A DNA stretch of 64,000 bases from positions 930,001 to 994,000 of the forward strand of contig NZ_JAFCLG010000001.1 of the NCBI RefSeq assembly GCF_018129685.1, written 5' to 3'. The stretch is from Bradyrhizobium manausense (GTDB lineage Bacteria > Pseudomonadota > Alphaproteobacteria > Rhizobiales > Xanthobacteraceae). Positions 45,363 to 52,332 of the stretch are shown one piece after another (position 1 is the first letter of the stretch; each line of letters starts with the position of its first letter). The notes beneath the pieces were generated by a model that did not search any database, was not told the origin of the DNA, and saw nothing but the letters and a program-made list of their open reading frames with translations. A program made the position numbers and the translations under genes.

Positions 45363-45605
45363 TTGCCCGCCGTGCGGCCTGTTCGAATATCCCGGCACAT
45401 GCCGGAACGGGAGACCCGGATCCCGGGGCTCGCGCTCGAGAGGCGCGTGCCCGCATGCGCGGGGCCTGCCGGAGGGAACGAGGCGATGAGCCGGACACCG
45501 ATGGCAGAGCGAACCCGGATGGTTCGCAACATGCGGCGCGTCGACAGCGCCGCGATAGAATTTTTGTAACTCGGTTTGCCGCGATCCTCGCGGCTCAGCC
45601 GACGC
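45363..45605. other. Spacer between leader terminator and RNA array
   Basis: About 240 bp. It holds a 14-bp palindrome CCGGCA-CA-TGCCGG (45393-45406), a 27-residue frame at 45486-45569, a TAGAAT hexamer at 45556-45561 without a good -35, and a CCGCGA/TCGCGG hairpin at 45579-45593. The promoter of the RNA array may lie here but I cannot place it with confidence. Confidence 0.4.
45486..45569 (+). pseudogene. Possible truncated KTSC-domain fragment
   Basis: A 27-codon frame beginning MSRTPMAERTRMVRNMRRVDSAAIEFL, written here only to its stop, and preceded by GGAGGGAACGAGGCG. The last residues (RRVDSAAIEF) resemble the start of KTSC domains, which normally continue with GYD and about 50 more residues. 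Here TAA follows at once. It may be a remnant or chance. Confidence 0.25.
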
Positions 45606-45781
45606 TGGTGGTGAAGATTTCGGATACTTCCTTCACGGTAAAGCGGGTTCGAATCCCGCCTTTGACACACGCACCGGGATGCGACCTCGGGAGAGGCTTG
45701 CACGCGGCCCGGCGCAGGCTCCGTCCGCAAGGACGGCGCCTGCGTTGTCGTCACTGAGAGCCGAGATCGCCTGTTCCCCAG
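45606..45781 (+). ncRNA. Y RNA-like unit A (divergent)
   Basis: Starts with the shared GGTGGTGAA (45607-45615) and ends with GCCTGTTCCCC (45769-45779). The closing stem GATTTCGG (45616-45623) pairs fully with CCGAGATC (45761-45768). Inside are a T-arm, GCGGG-TTCGAAT-CCCGC (45643-45659), preceded by a CTTCACGG segment resembling a tRNA-Glu anticodon arm, a short hairpin CGCA/TGCG, a weak D-like arm CCTC-GGGA-GAGG, and a long GCAA-capped hairpin (45713-45744). More divergent than units C and D; could be degenerate. Confidence 0.55.
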
Positions 45782-45818
45782 CGTACCCTTCCAAGGCCGG
45801 TGCGAGAGCATCGACCTG

Positions 45819-45958
45819 GCGGTGGTGAAGATGTCTGTTACTTCGGTAGAGCGCCGGCCAGCATTGTTGGCCGGAGGTCGCGGGTTCAACCCCCGCCGGC
45901 AGCAATGCCGTAGCTCAGGTCTTGCTCCTCGGAGCGGCAGCAGCATCGCCCGTTCCCC
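45819..45958 (+). ncRNA. Y RNA-like unit B
   Basis: Shared 5' block GGTGGTGAA (45821-45829). Closing stem GATGTCTG (45830-45837) with CAGCATC (45941-45947), one T bulged. After TTACTTC comes a stretch like the 3' two-thirds of a tRNA: GGTAGAGC, a 7-bp hairpin at the anticodon arm position (CCGGCCA/TGGCCGG, 45854-45873), AGGTC, and T-arm GCGGG/CCCGC (45880-45896). The acceptor position is a closed hairpin CGGCA-GCAA-TGCCG (45897-45910), then TAGCTC, the first half of a D-arm. Ends GCCCGTTCCCC. Confidence 0.6.
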
Positions 45959-45975
45959 GCCAAACCCATCACGGT

Positions 45976-46129
45976 CCGTGGTGAAGATCGCTGTTACTTC
46001 GACTGATAATCGAGAGGTCGCGGGTTCGAATCCCGCCCGGTGTACTGTGCACCGGTAGCTCAGTGGATAGAGCGCTACCCGGCCCGCAGGGTAAGCTGCG
46101 GGCTGGGGTCTCAGCATCGCCTGTTCCCG
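45976..46129 (+). ncRNA. Y RNA-like unit C, tRNA-Ile-like
   Basis: 5' block CGTGGTGAA, closing stem GATCGCTG (45986-45993) with CAGCATC (46112-46118) and a bulged C. It then has a 5-bp stem with loop CTGATAA (45998-46014), an anticodon arm reading GAU; a variable loop AGGTC; T-arm GCGGG-TTCGAAT-CCCGC (46020-46036); a 7-bp acceptor stem CCGGTGT/GCACCGG closed by 5-nt loop ACTGT (46037-46055); TA; and D-arm GCTC-AGTGGATA-GAGC (46058-46073). A long hairpin (46082-46103) follows. All tRNA parts are present in permuted order, without a free CCA end. Confidence 0.7.
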
Positions 46130-46156
46130 GATCGTGTCCCTGTCGTCGCCACCGCC

Positions 46157-46277
46157 GGTGGTGAAGAGCGCTGTTACTTCGCTGTCGGAGGTTCGAGCCC
46201 TCCCGGACCTCAGTCCGTAGCTCAGTTGGTAGAGCACGTTCAGCCCGCAAGGGCGGTTCAGCCTCGCTTGTTCCCCG
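46157..46277 (+). ncRNA. Y RNA-like unit D
   Basis: 5' block GGTGGTGAA (46157-46165). Closing stem GAGCGCTG (46166-46173) with CAGCCTC (46259-46265); the G-C pair here replaces the T-A pair of unit C, and the bulged C is kept. T-arm GGAGG-TTCGAGC-CCTCC (46187-46203), closed acceptor hairpin CGGAC-CTCA-GTCCG (46204-46217), TA, intact D-arm GCTC-AGTTGGTA-GAGC (46220-46235), and a GCAA-capped hairpin GCCC/GGGC (46243-46254). Ends GCTTGTTCCCC about 40 bp before rsr. Confidence 0.7.
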
Positions 46278-46317
46278 GCACCTGTTTCCATTTCCCATCA
46301 AACCAAAGGAGGCCGTC

Positions 46318-47643
46318 ATGGTCAGGCTCAACAAGATCGTTCGTGCCTTCACGCGTGAGGGCGCGCGCGCCGTTCGCTTCACGCCTGAGATGGAGCTGAA
46401 GCGCGCGCTCATGAACTGCCTCCTGTGGGAGGACCAGTTCTACGAGGACGGCGTCACCATCGCCGACCGCATCAAGGCCCTCGTGCCCAAGGTCGCGCCT
46501 GCGCGTGTCGCGCAGCTTGCGATCGAGGCGCGTGACGTGATGAAGCTGCGGCACGCACCGCTGCTCGTCATCCGGGAGATGGCGCGCAATGAGAAGCATC
46601 GTGCCCTCGTTGCCGACACGGTTGCCCAGGTGATCCAGCGTCCCGACGAGATGACGGAGCTGCTTGCAATCTACTGGGCGGATGCGCTGGGGCCTCAGCA
46701 GCAGCGCAAGCGTCAGCCGGTCGCGGCGCAGGTGAAGAAGGGTCTCGCCCGCGCGCTGACTAAGTTCGACGCCTATCAGCTCGCCAAGTACGACCGCGAC
46801 GGCGCGGTGCGGATCAGGGACGTGCTGTTCCTGGTGCACGCCAAGCCGAAGGACGCCGCGCAGGAGAAGGTGTGGAAGCAACTCATCGACGGCGAGCTCG
46901 CCGCCCCCGACACCTGGGAGGTCTCGCTCTCGGCCGGCAAGAGCAAGCGCGAGACCTTCGAGCGGCTGATCGCCGAGAAGAAGCTCGGCGGCTTGGCGCT
47001 GCTGCGCAACCTGCGGCTGATGCAGAACGCGAGCGTACCGCGCGAGACCATCGCGGTCGCGATTGAGGCGATGCGGACGGATCGTATCCTGCCCTACCGC
47101 TTCATCACGGCGGCGCGCTATGCGCCGGATTTCGAGCCCGAGCTCGAAACCGCGATGCTCAAGTCGATCAAGGACCATGTGCAGCTCCCCGGCCGCACGC
47201 GGCTTCTGATCGACGTGTCGGGCTCGATGTTCGCCCCCCTCTCCGCGCAGTCGGAAATGACGCGCGCGGAGGCGGCCTGCGGTCTGGCCATCCTCGCCCG
47301 CGAGATCTGCGACGAGGTCGAGATCTTCACCTTCTCCGACAGGGTGGTGAAGGTCCCTCCCCGCCGCGGCTTCGCGCTCCGGGATGCGATCATCAACTCG
47401 CAGCCCCACAGTGGCACCTGGCTCGGCAAGGCGGTGACGGAGATCGACCGCAAGGGCGATCGCCTCATCGTCTTTACCGACGAGCAGAGCCATGACCGGG
47501 TGCCCGAGCCCAAGGCGCGCGGCACGATGGTGAACGTGGCCTCGTATCAGCACGGCGTCGGCCACGGCGACTGGACCCGCGTCAACGGCTTCTCTGAGGC
47601 TGTGGTCGCGTGGATCGCGGCGTCGGAGACGGCGCTCAACTGA
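46318..47643 (+). CDS. rsr: TROVE/Ro60 RNA-binding ring protein
   Basis: A 441-residue TROVE protein. The helical HEAT-like RNA-binding ring takes about residues 1-285 (opening MVRLNKIVRAFTREGARAVRF; AQLAIEARDVMKLRHAPLLV near 65). The C-terminal vWA domain starts with the MIDAS motif LLIDVSGSM near residue 300. It is shorter than the 520-540 residues of Deinococcus Rsr. Ro proteins bind misfolded RNAs and Y RNAs, which gate access to the ring and tether partners such as PNPase. AAAGGAGG at 46305-46312 is a strong ribosome binding site. Y RNA-like units lie directly upstream and rtcB downstream. Confidence 0.9.
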   Translation: MVRLNKIVRAFTREGARAVRFTPEMELKRALMNCLLWEDQFYEDGVTIADRIKALVPKVAPARVAQLAIEARDVMKLRHAPLLVIREMARNEKHRALVADTVAQVIQRPDEMTELLAIYWADALGPQQQRKRQPVAAQVKKGLARALTKFDAYQLAKYDRDGAVRIRDVLFLVHAKPKDAAQEKVWKQLIDGELAAPDTWEVSLSAGKSKRETFERLIAEKKLGGLALLRNLRLMQNASVPRETIAVAIEAMRTDRILPYRFITAARYAPDFEPELETAMLKSIKDHVQLPGRTRLLIDVSGSMFAPLSAQSEMTRAEAACGLAILAREICDEVEIFTFSDRVVKVPPRRGFALRDAIINSQPHSGTWLGKAVTEIDRKGDRLIVFTDEQSHDRVPEPKARGTMVNVASYQHGVGHGDWTRVNGFSEAVVAWIAASETALN

Positions 47644-47657
47644 TACGCAACAACGAC

Positions 47658-47686
47658 GGCCCCGGACGCGAGATGCGCCCGGGGCC
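47658..47686 (+). promoter_or_regulatory. Hairpin after rsr
   Basis: GGCCCCGG pairs with CCGGGGCC, with an inner GCG/CGC pair and a bulged AC. No T-tract follows. It may attenuate or protect the rsr 3' end. Confidence 0.45.
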
Positions 47687-47703
47687 CGCGAATTCCCTAA
47701 AAT

Positions 47704-47747
47704 GGTCCGCGTACACCTTTTAAGGTGAGCGCGGTATGCGAAGGACC
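47704..47747 (+). promoter_or_regulatory. rtcB leader hairpin
   Basis: CCGCG-TA-CACCTT-TT-AAGGTG-AG-CGCGG (47707-47734) folds as a two-part hairpin just upstream of rtcB. An alternative pairing, GGTCC (47704-47708) with GGACC (47743-47747), would cover the rtcB ribosome binding site AAGGA at 47741-47745. The two folds share bases and cannot coexist. Confidence 0.45.
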
Positions 47748-47754
47748 CTGGACC

Positions 47755-49095
47755 ATGCGACGATCTGATCCCTACATGGAACGCGCCCGCGAGCTCTGCC
47801 TCGCCGCCGGCATCGATCCAGACTCGCGCGTCGGCGAAGGACGCGGGCAGCCGGCCTGGTGCTCGTACCGGGATGCCGCACGCCAGGAGCATCTTGCTCG
47901 CGAGACCAAGGCGGCTGCGAGCGAAATCGCCAACCTCCGTCCGCAGGAGGCGCGCTTCCAGAATGCGCCGCTGAAGATTTTTGGCCCGCATGAGGATGCA
48001 ACCATCGCGCAGATGCGCAACTGCATGGCAGTCGGCAACGTCGTGTCGGGCGTAGTCTGCGCCGACGGCCATCTCGGCTACGCCCAACCGGTCGGCGGGG
48101 TCATCGCCTATGAGAAGCAGATCAGCATCTCCGGCGTCGGCTTCGACATCGGCTGCGGCAACATGGCCGCAAAGCTCGACACGCGCTTCGACGACATTGC
48201 GGCGATCGCTCCGACGATCATCCGCGACGTTGCCAAGGTGATCTCGTTCGGCGTCGGCCGTGCCAACGCGGAACGGGCCGAGCACGCGCTGTTCGATGAT
48301 GGCGATGCCTGGCGCGAGAGCGACATGGAGGCCTACCGCCAGAAGGCGGTGAGCCAGCTCGGCACGGTCGGATCGGGCAACCACTATGTCGATCTCATGC
48401 GCGACGAGGACGGGTTTGTCTGGATCGGCGTCCACTTTGGAAGCCGCGGCCTCGGACACACCTCCGCGACACGCTACCTCAAGGCCGCCGGCGGCAAGGA
48501 CGGCATGAACGTCCCGCCCGCCGTAGTCGACGAGGACTCCGAGCTCGGCCGCCGCTACATCGCGGCGATGCAGCTCGCCGGGCGTTATGCCTATGCGGGC
48601 CGCGAGTGGGTGGTCGAGCGCGTCCGCCAGATCATCGGCGGCAGCGTGACCGAGAGCGTGCACAACCACCACAACTACGCGTGGCGTGAGACCCACGACG
48701 GGCGTGATCTGTGGGTTGTGCGCAAGGGCGCGACACCGGCTTTTCCGGGCCAGAAGGGATTCGTCGGCGGCTCGATGGGCGACGATGCCGTCATCCTCGA
48801 AGGCGTCGACAGTTCGGAAGCCAGGGCTTCGCTCTACTCGACCGTGCATGGCGCTGGCCGCATGTTCGGGCGAAAGGAAGCGAAGCGACGCTTCTCGCGC
48901 GCCGAGATGGACCGCTGGCTCAACGAACGCGGCGTCACCTTGATCGGCGCCGACCTCGACGAGAGCCCGATGGCCTATCGACGCCTCCCCGATGTGCTCG
49001 CGCAGCACGCCGGCACCGTGCGGGTGTTGCACACGTTGCGGCCGTTCGCCGTCGCCATGGCCGGCGAAGGCGAGTTCGATCCCTGGAAGGACTGA
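47755..49095 (+). CDS. rtcB: RNA-splicing ligase RtcB
   Basis: A 446-residue GTP/Mn-dependent ligase joining 2',3'-cyclic phosphate (or 3'-phosphate) and 5'-OH RNA ends. Signature elements are CADGHLGYAQPVGGV near residue 90, GVGFDIGCGN near 120, SVHNHHNYAW near 300, and HGAGR near 365, which holds the guanylylated histidine. Start at 47755 has AAGGA nine bases upstream; a GTG at 47725 lies inside a hairpin. Located 111 bp after rsr, so probably co-transcribed. No rtcA or rtcR is within the window. Confidence 0.95.
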   Translation: MRRSDPYMERARELCLAAGIDPDSRVGEGRGQPAWCSYRDAARQEHLARETKAAASEIANLRPQEARFQNAPLKIFGPHEDATIAQMRNCMAVGNVVSGVVCADGHLGYAQPVGGVIAYEKQISISGVGFDIGCGNMAAKLDTRFDDIAAIAPTIIRDVAKVISFGVGRANAERAEHALFDDGDAWRESDMEAYRQKAVSQLGTVGSGNHYVDLMRDEDGFVWIGVHFGSRGLGHTSATRYLKAAGGKDGMNVPPAVVDEDSELGRRYIAAMQLAGRYAYAGREWVVERVRQIIGGSVTESVHNHHNYAWRETHDGRDLWVVRKGATPAFPGQKGFVGGSMGDDAVILEGVDSSEARASLYSTVHGAGRMFGRKEAKRRFSRAEMDRWLNERGVTLIGADLDESPMAYRRLPDVLAQHAGTVRVLHTLRPFAVAMAGEGEFDPWKD

Positions 49096-49137
49096 CGCAA
49101 ACGGCGTGCGGGAGGCAGTGCCTCCCGCACGCACCAT

Positions 49138-49485
49138 CTAGTTTTCTGCCTCGCCGTGATGGCCCGCGAACAGCCGCTGCGCCAGCAGCGCATGGCCGAG
49201 CGTACCACCGGCGCGCACGGCCGCCGCGATCAAGGCGGCTTCCGCCACCTCCTCGCGCGTCGCGCCGGCCTTCGCCGCCTGCGCGGTGTGCACATCGAGG
49301 CAATAGGCACATTGCGTGGTAAGTGCGACCGCGAGCGAGATCAGCTCGCGGTATTTTGGCGGGATCAATCCGTCCTTGCGCTCGACCGCGTGATTGAAGG
49401 CGAGGAACGCGTTGGCCTCGACCGGCGCAAGCGCGACGAAAGCCGGGATCGACTTCAGATCGTCGGAGCTTTGATAACAGCTCAT
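49138..49485 (-). CDS. AhpD-like carboxymuconolactone decarboxylase family protein
   Basis: A 115-residue CMD-fold protein with the redox motif CAYCLDVHTAQA near residue 60. Such proteins are usually peroxidase or peroxiredoxin-reducing partners rather than decarboxylases. It is last in the operon DUF2892-ECF sigma-this gene, with a 3-bp gap from the sigma gene, so it is likely a target or partner of the sigma factor. Convergent with rtcB. Confidence 0.85.
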   Translation of the reverse strand: MSCYQSSDDLKSIPAFVALAPVEANAFLAFNHAVERKDGLIPPKYRELISLAVALTTQCAYCLDVHTAQAAKAGATREEVAEAALIAAAVRAGGTLGHALLAQRLFAGHHGEAEN

Positions 49486-49488
49486 GGC

Positions 49489-50010
49489 TCACCTCGTCAG
49501 ATATTCGCGCATCAGGACGCGCGCGCGATGCAGGCGCGCCTTCACGGTCTGCCGCGTCGCGCCGAGTGCTTCAGCGATGTCATCGATGGTCATTTCCTTG
49601 ACGTCGCGCATCAGCGCGACATCGCGATAGTGCGGCGGCAGCGCCTCGAACGCGGCGGCGACATCGAGCCGCAAATCGGCCTCGGGACGCGCGAGCAACG
49701 CGGCCTCGGCCTCGCCTTCGTCGATCGCCGGCGCAAGGCCCGCCTTGCGGGCGAGCCGCAGACATTCGCGGCGGACGACGCTGAACAACCAGGACGAAAC
49801 TGCGAGCAGCGAGCGGATCGAGCCGACATGCCGGAACAGGATCCACAGCGCTTCCTGCGCTGCGTCCTCGGCATCCGCCGAGCTTCGGCAGCTCGCGCGC
49901 GCATAGCGTCGAATATCCGGCTGCGCTGACTCCAGCAGACGAGCGATGGCCTGGGGATCGCCGAGCCGCGCCGCCTCGAACTGGTCGTGCGATATCGCAG
50001 CCGTACTCAC
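49489..50010 (-). CDS. ECF-type RNA polymerase sigma factor
   Basis: A 173-residue group IV sigma factor. Region 2 covers about residues 20-85 (ADAEDAAQEALWILFRHVGSI) and region 4 about 115-170 (LPPHYRDVALMRDVKEMTIDDIAEALG). No C-terminal SnoaL extension, so not ECF41. No anti-sigma gene is adjacent. Start is GTG at 50010, overlapping the DUF2892 stop by 4 bp. Confidence 0.88.
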   Translation of the reverse strand: MSTAAISHDQFEAARLGDPQAIARLLESAQPDIRRYARASCRSSADAEDAAQEALWILFRHVGSIRSLLAVSSWLFSVVRRECLRLARKAGLAPAIDEGEAEAALLARPEADLRLDVAAAFEALPPHYRDVALMRDVKEMTIDDIAEALGATRQTVKARLHRARVLMREYLTR

Positions 50011-50216
50011 GACATGCCTCCCCTGCCGATGCCCGCCATTGCACACATCGGGCAATAGCCGACGAGACCAGTCAGCGCAAAACCGGCGCCGGCGAGTGCA
50101 ACCAGCCATGCTGCCGGGCCGGTGAGATAAACCACAGCCGCAACCGCCGCACCGATCCCTGCGGCAACCCGCACCGCCTGGTGCAGGCCGCCGATATTCT
50201 TCCTGTAAAATGCCAT
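50007..50216 (-). CDS. DUF2892 (YgaP-type) membrane protein
   Basis: A 69-residue protein with two membrane helices and the conserved MAFYRKNIGGLHQAVRV start and GYCPMCAM motif. AGGAGGATGCG precedes the ATG at 50216. DUF2892 is the membrane half of the YgaP sulfurtransferase-type proteins but here stands alone. Its stop overlaps the ECF sigma gene start, implying coupling. Confidence 0.85.
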   Translation of the reverse strand: MAFYRKNIGGLHQAVRVAAGIGAAVAAVVYLTGPAAWLVALAGAGFALTGLVGYCPMCAMAGIGRGGMS

Positions 50217-50311
50217 CGCATCCTCCTGATAGCGCCGAGGCGGAATGCCTCGATCACTAGGAGGGCGCGCCGGCTGAAAAGGATTCGCTGGGCCGCGCAA
50301 TTTTTTGGCGG

Positions 50312-51496
50312 TCAGCCTCCGACCGCCTGGTACGCCAGACGCTTGAACTCAAAGAAGAACGGATTCCAGAAGCCCATGTAGCGCTGGGCCATCAGAACGC
50401 CGGCGGTATTGGCTTGCGGGCAGATCCACCAATGGGTGCCGGCAAGGCCGCCCCACTGGAATTCGCCGGTGGAGTTTGGGGGATCGAAAGGCGTCGGCGC
50501 GAAGGTCACGGCACCGCCGAGGCCGAAGCCCTTTCCGGGAATAGGGCCGAGGGTTGCGAAGCGGATGGTCTGGCCTTCAGGTAGCTGGTTGGTCATCATC
50601 TGCCGCAGCGTGTCCGGCTTCAGCAGCGCGTCCGGCCCGGGCAGCAACGCCTTCACCAGGGCCAGCATATCAGGCAGGGTCGAGACCAGCCCGCCGCCGC
50701 CCGACAGCTGTGGGAACGGCCGCAGATAGGCCTGCGGATAGGGCAGATTGTCGGCGCGCGTCAGGCCGGGCTTCATCGGATTGAGCACGTCGGCACCGGT
50801 GTAAAGCCTGACCAGCCTGCCCTGCTGCGCTTCAGGCACGTAGAAGCCGGTGTCCGACATGCCGAGCGGATCAAAGATGCGCGCCTTGAAGACGACATCG
50901 AGAGCCTGGCCGCAGACGACCTCCACGACGCGACCGAGCACATCGGTCGCCACCGAATATTCCCAGCTCGTGCCGGGATGATAGGATAGCGGCAGATCGG
51001 CGAGCTTGTCGATCATGACAGTCAGCGCCGTCATCGGACTGAGCACGCCCGCGTCGTTGTAGCCTTTGTACAGCACAGACCCGGGATCGAAGAAACCGTA
51101 GCTGAGACCGGACGTGTGGGTCAGGAGCTGGCGGATCGTGATCTGGCTTTTCGCCAGTTCGACATCGGCGAGGCTCGAGGCGCCTTGCTTCAGGACTTTG
51201 CGATTGCCAAGCTGCGGCAAGTATTTTTCGATGGGGTCATCGAGCCCGATGCGGCCCTCCTCGACCAGCAGCATGACCACAGAGGTGACGAAGATCTTGG
51301 TGTTGGAGAACGCCCGGAAGATATGGTCGGGCCGCAGCGCCGTCTTCGCCTCGCGATCGGCAAAGCCGACGCATTGCTGGTCGACCACCTCGCGCCCGCG
51401 CAGCACCGCCCAGGACACGCCGGGGACGATTTCCTGATCGACGTAGCGCTGCATCGCAGTCCGCGCCGCGGAAAAATCTGGCGTCCTGACGTCCAT
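50312..51496 (-). CDS. Beta-lactamase-fold serine hydrolase
   Basis: A 394-residue class C beta-lactamase/esterase-type protein. The catalytic S-x-x-K is SNTK in FRAFSNTKIFVT near residue 65; the Y-x-N position reads YSVATD near 180 in WEYSVATDVLGRV. No signal peptide is apparent, so it is probably a cytoplasmic esterase or peptidase, not a resistance enzyme. Start at 51496 (MDVRTPDFSAARTAMQRYV) fits the family. Confidence 0.85.
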   Translation of the reverse strand: MDVRTPDFSAARTAMQRYVDQEIVPGVSWAVLRGREVVDQQCVGFADREAKTALRPDHIFRAFSNTKIFVTSVVMLLVEEGRIGLDDPIEKYLPQLGNRKVLKQGASSLADVELAKSQITIRQLLTHTSGLSYGFFDPGSVLYKGYNDAGVLSPMTALTVMIDKLADLPLSYHPGTSWEYSVATDVLGRVVEVVCGQALDVVFKARIFDPLGMSDTGFYVPEAQQGRLVRLYTGADVLNPMKPGLTRADNLPYPQAYLRPFPQLSGGGGLVSTLPDMLALVKALLPGPDALLKPDTLRQMMTNQLPEGQTIRFATLGPIPGKGFGLGGAVTFAPTPFDPPNSTGEFQWGGLAGTHWWICPQANTAGVLMAQRYMGFWNPFFFEFKRLAYQAVGG

Positions 51497-51635
51497 GGAT
51501 TGGCTCCTCCCGAGATGGTTGTGATGGATATAGCAACAAATCGGCCGTGGGAAGCATGTCCGCGCGAGGCTCCAGTCGAGCCGACGAGTCGGTGCCACGC
51601 TCTGCGCTCGACGACATGATGAAGAGCGGCGGCCG

Positions 51636-52328
51636 TCACCCCTGCTTCATGAACGCGGTCACGTGCAGGCGGCGACGGATGCGCATCCCCTGCCGCTCAT
51701 AGAGTGCGATGGCGGATGTATTGTTCGAAAACACGTGCAGGAACGGAATCTCGCCGCGTGCTTCGATCTGGCGCGCGACGGCGGAGAGCAGCGCCTGTGC
51801 GTAGCCGCGCCCGCGATAGTCAGGGTGGACGCAGACCGCGGTCATCTCGACGAATTTTCCCGGCTTCATCCGCTCGCCGGTCATCGCGACCAACTCGCCG
51901 CCGACGCGAATGCCGAGGAACGTGCCAAGCTCGTGCGTACGCAACGCGAACGGGCCCGGCTTGGTCAGCGCCGTGAGCGACATCATCGCAGGCACATCCA
52001 CAGCGCCGAGCCTCACGATCTCGGTGCCACGCACCGGACTGTCGACGGGCGAGCCGATCATCTGGTCACCAGTCTCGGCCAGCACGACCTTGAATCCTGC
52101 GGGAACATCGACTGGCTCCGGCGTGAACAGCGCGGCAACCTGCGAGGGCGCCATGAGGTCGCCAAGTGCGGCAAAGCTTGCCGCCGACATATCCACCATG
52201 TCGGCAAACGGCGTCATGTCCACGGGATAGCGCAGCGCCCGAGGGCCTCCCTCCGCCAGGTACTTCTGGCTCGTCGTCAGCGCGCTCCAGATCGGACGAT
52301 CGAGCAACGCTTCGCTGCTGTCGGACAC
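51636..52328 (-). CDS. GNAT-family N-acetyltransferase
   Basis: A 230-residue protein. The acetyl-CoA motif is [20 protein letters not shown] near residue 175, with YERQGM near 215. Start is GTG at 52328 with AAGGA upstream, within the end of the Lin0512 gene. It lies 4 bp after that gene and is likely co-transcribed. Substrate unknown. Confidence 0.83.
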   Translation of the reverse strand: MSDSSEALLDRPIWSALTTSQKYLAEGGPRALRYPVDMTPFADMVDMSAASFAALGDLMAPSQVAALFTPEPVDVPAGFKVVLAETGDQMIGSPVDSPVRGTEIVRLGAVDVPAMMSLTALTKPGPFALRTHELGTFLGIRVGGELVAMTGERMKPGKFVEMTAVCVHPDYRGRGYAQALLSAVARQIEARGEIPFLHVFSNNTSAIALYERQGMRIRRRLHVTAFMKQG

Positions 52329-52332
52329 CGGC

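Noticed and set aside
45640..46240. Functional tRNA genes or true permuted tRNAs
   Set aside because: No unit gives a continuous cloverleaf in normal order, and the closed acceptor hairpins leave no 3' end for CCA. A Y RNA-type tRNA mimic explains the permuted order and the flanking stem better.
45600..46280. CRISPR-like array of short repeats
   Set aside because: Repeat blocks are irregularly spaced, pair with each other within units, and surround tRNA-like arms rather than unique spacers. No cas genes are near.
45200..46291. A 363-residue minus-strand frame over the RNA array, with repeated EVTAIFTT-like segments
   Set aside because: The repeats are the reverse-strand reading of the conserved GTGAAGAT...CTGTTACTTC blocks of the RNA units. 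There is no ribosome binding site and the upstream part is unlike any family.
46258..49137. A 959-residue minus-strand frame opposite rsr and rtcB
   Set aside because: It is antisense to two well-supported genes, is rich in His/Arg/Asp as expected of GC-rich antisense frames, and has no domain resemblance.
49489..50010. ECF41-type sigma factor because of the adjacent CMD protein
   Set aside because: The protein ends after region 4 and lacks the C-terminal SnoaL-like extension that defines ECF41.
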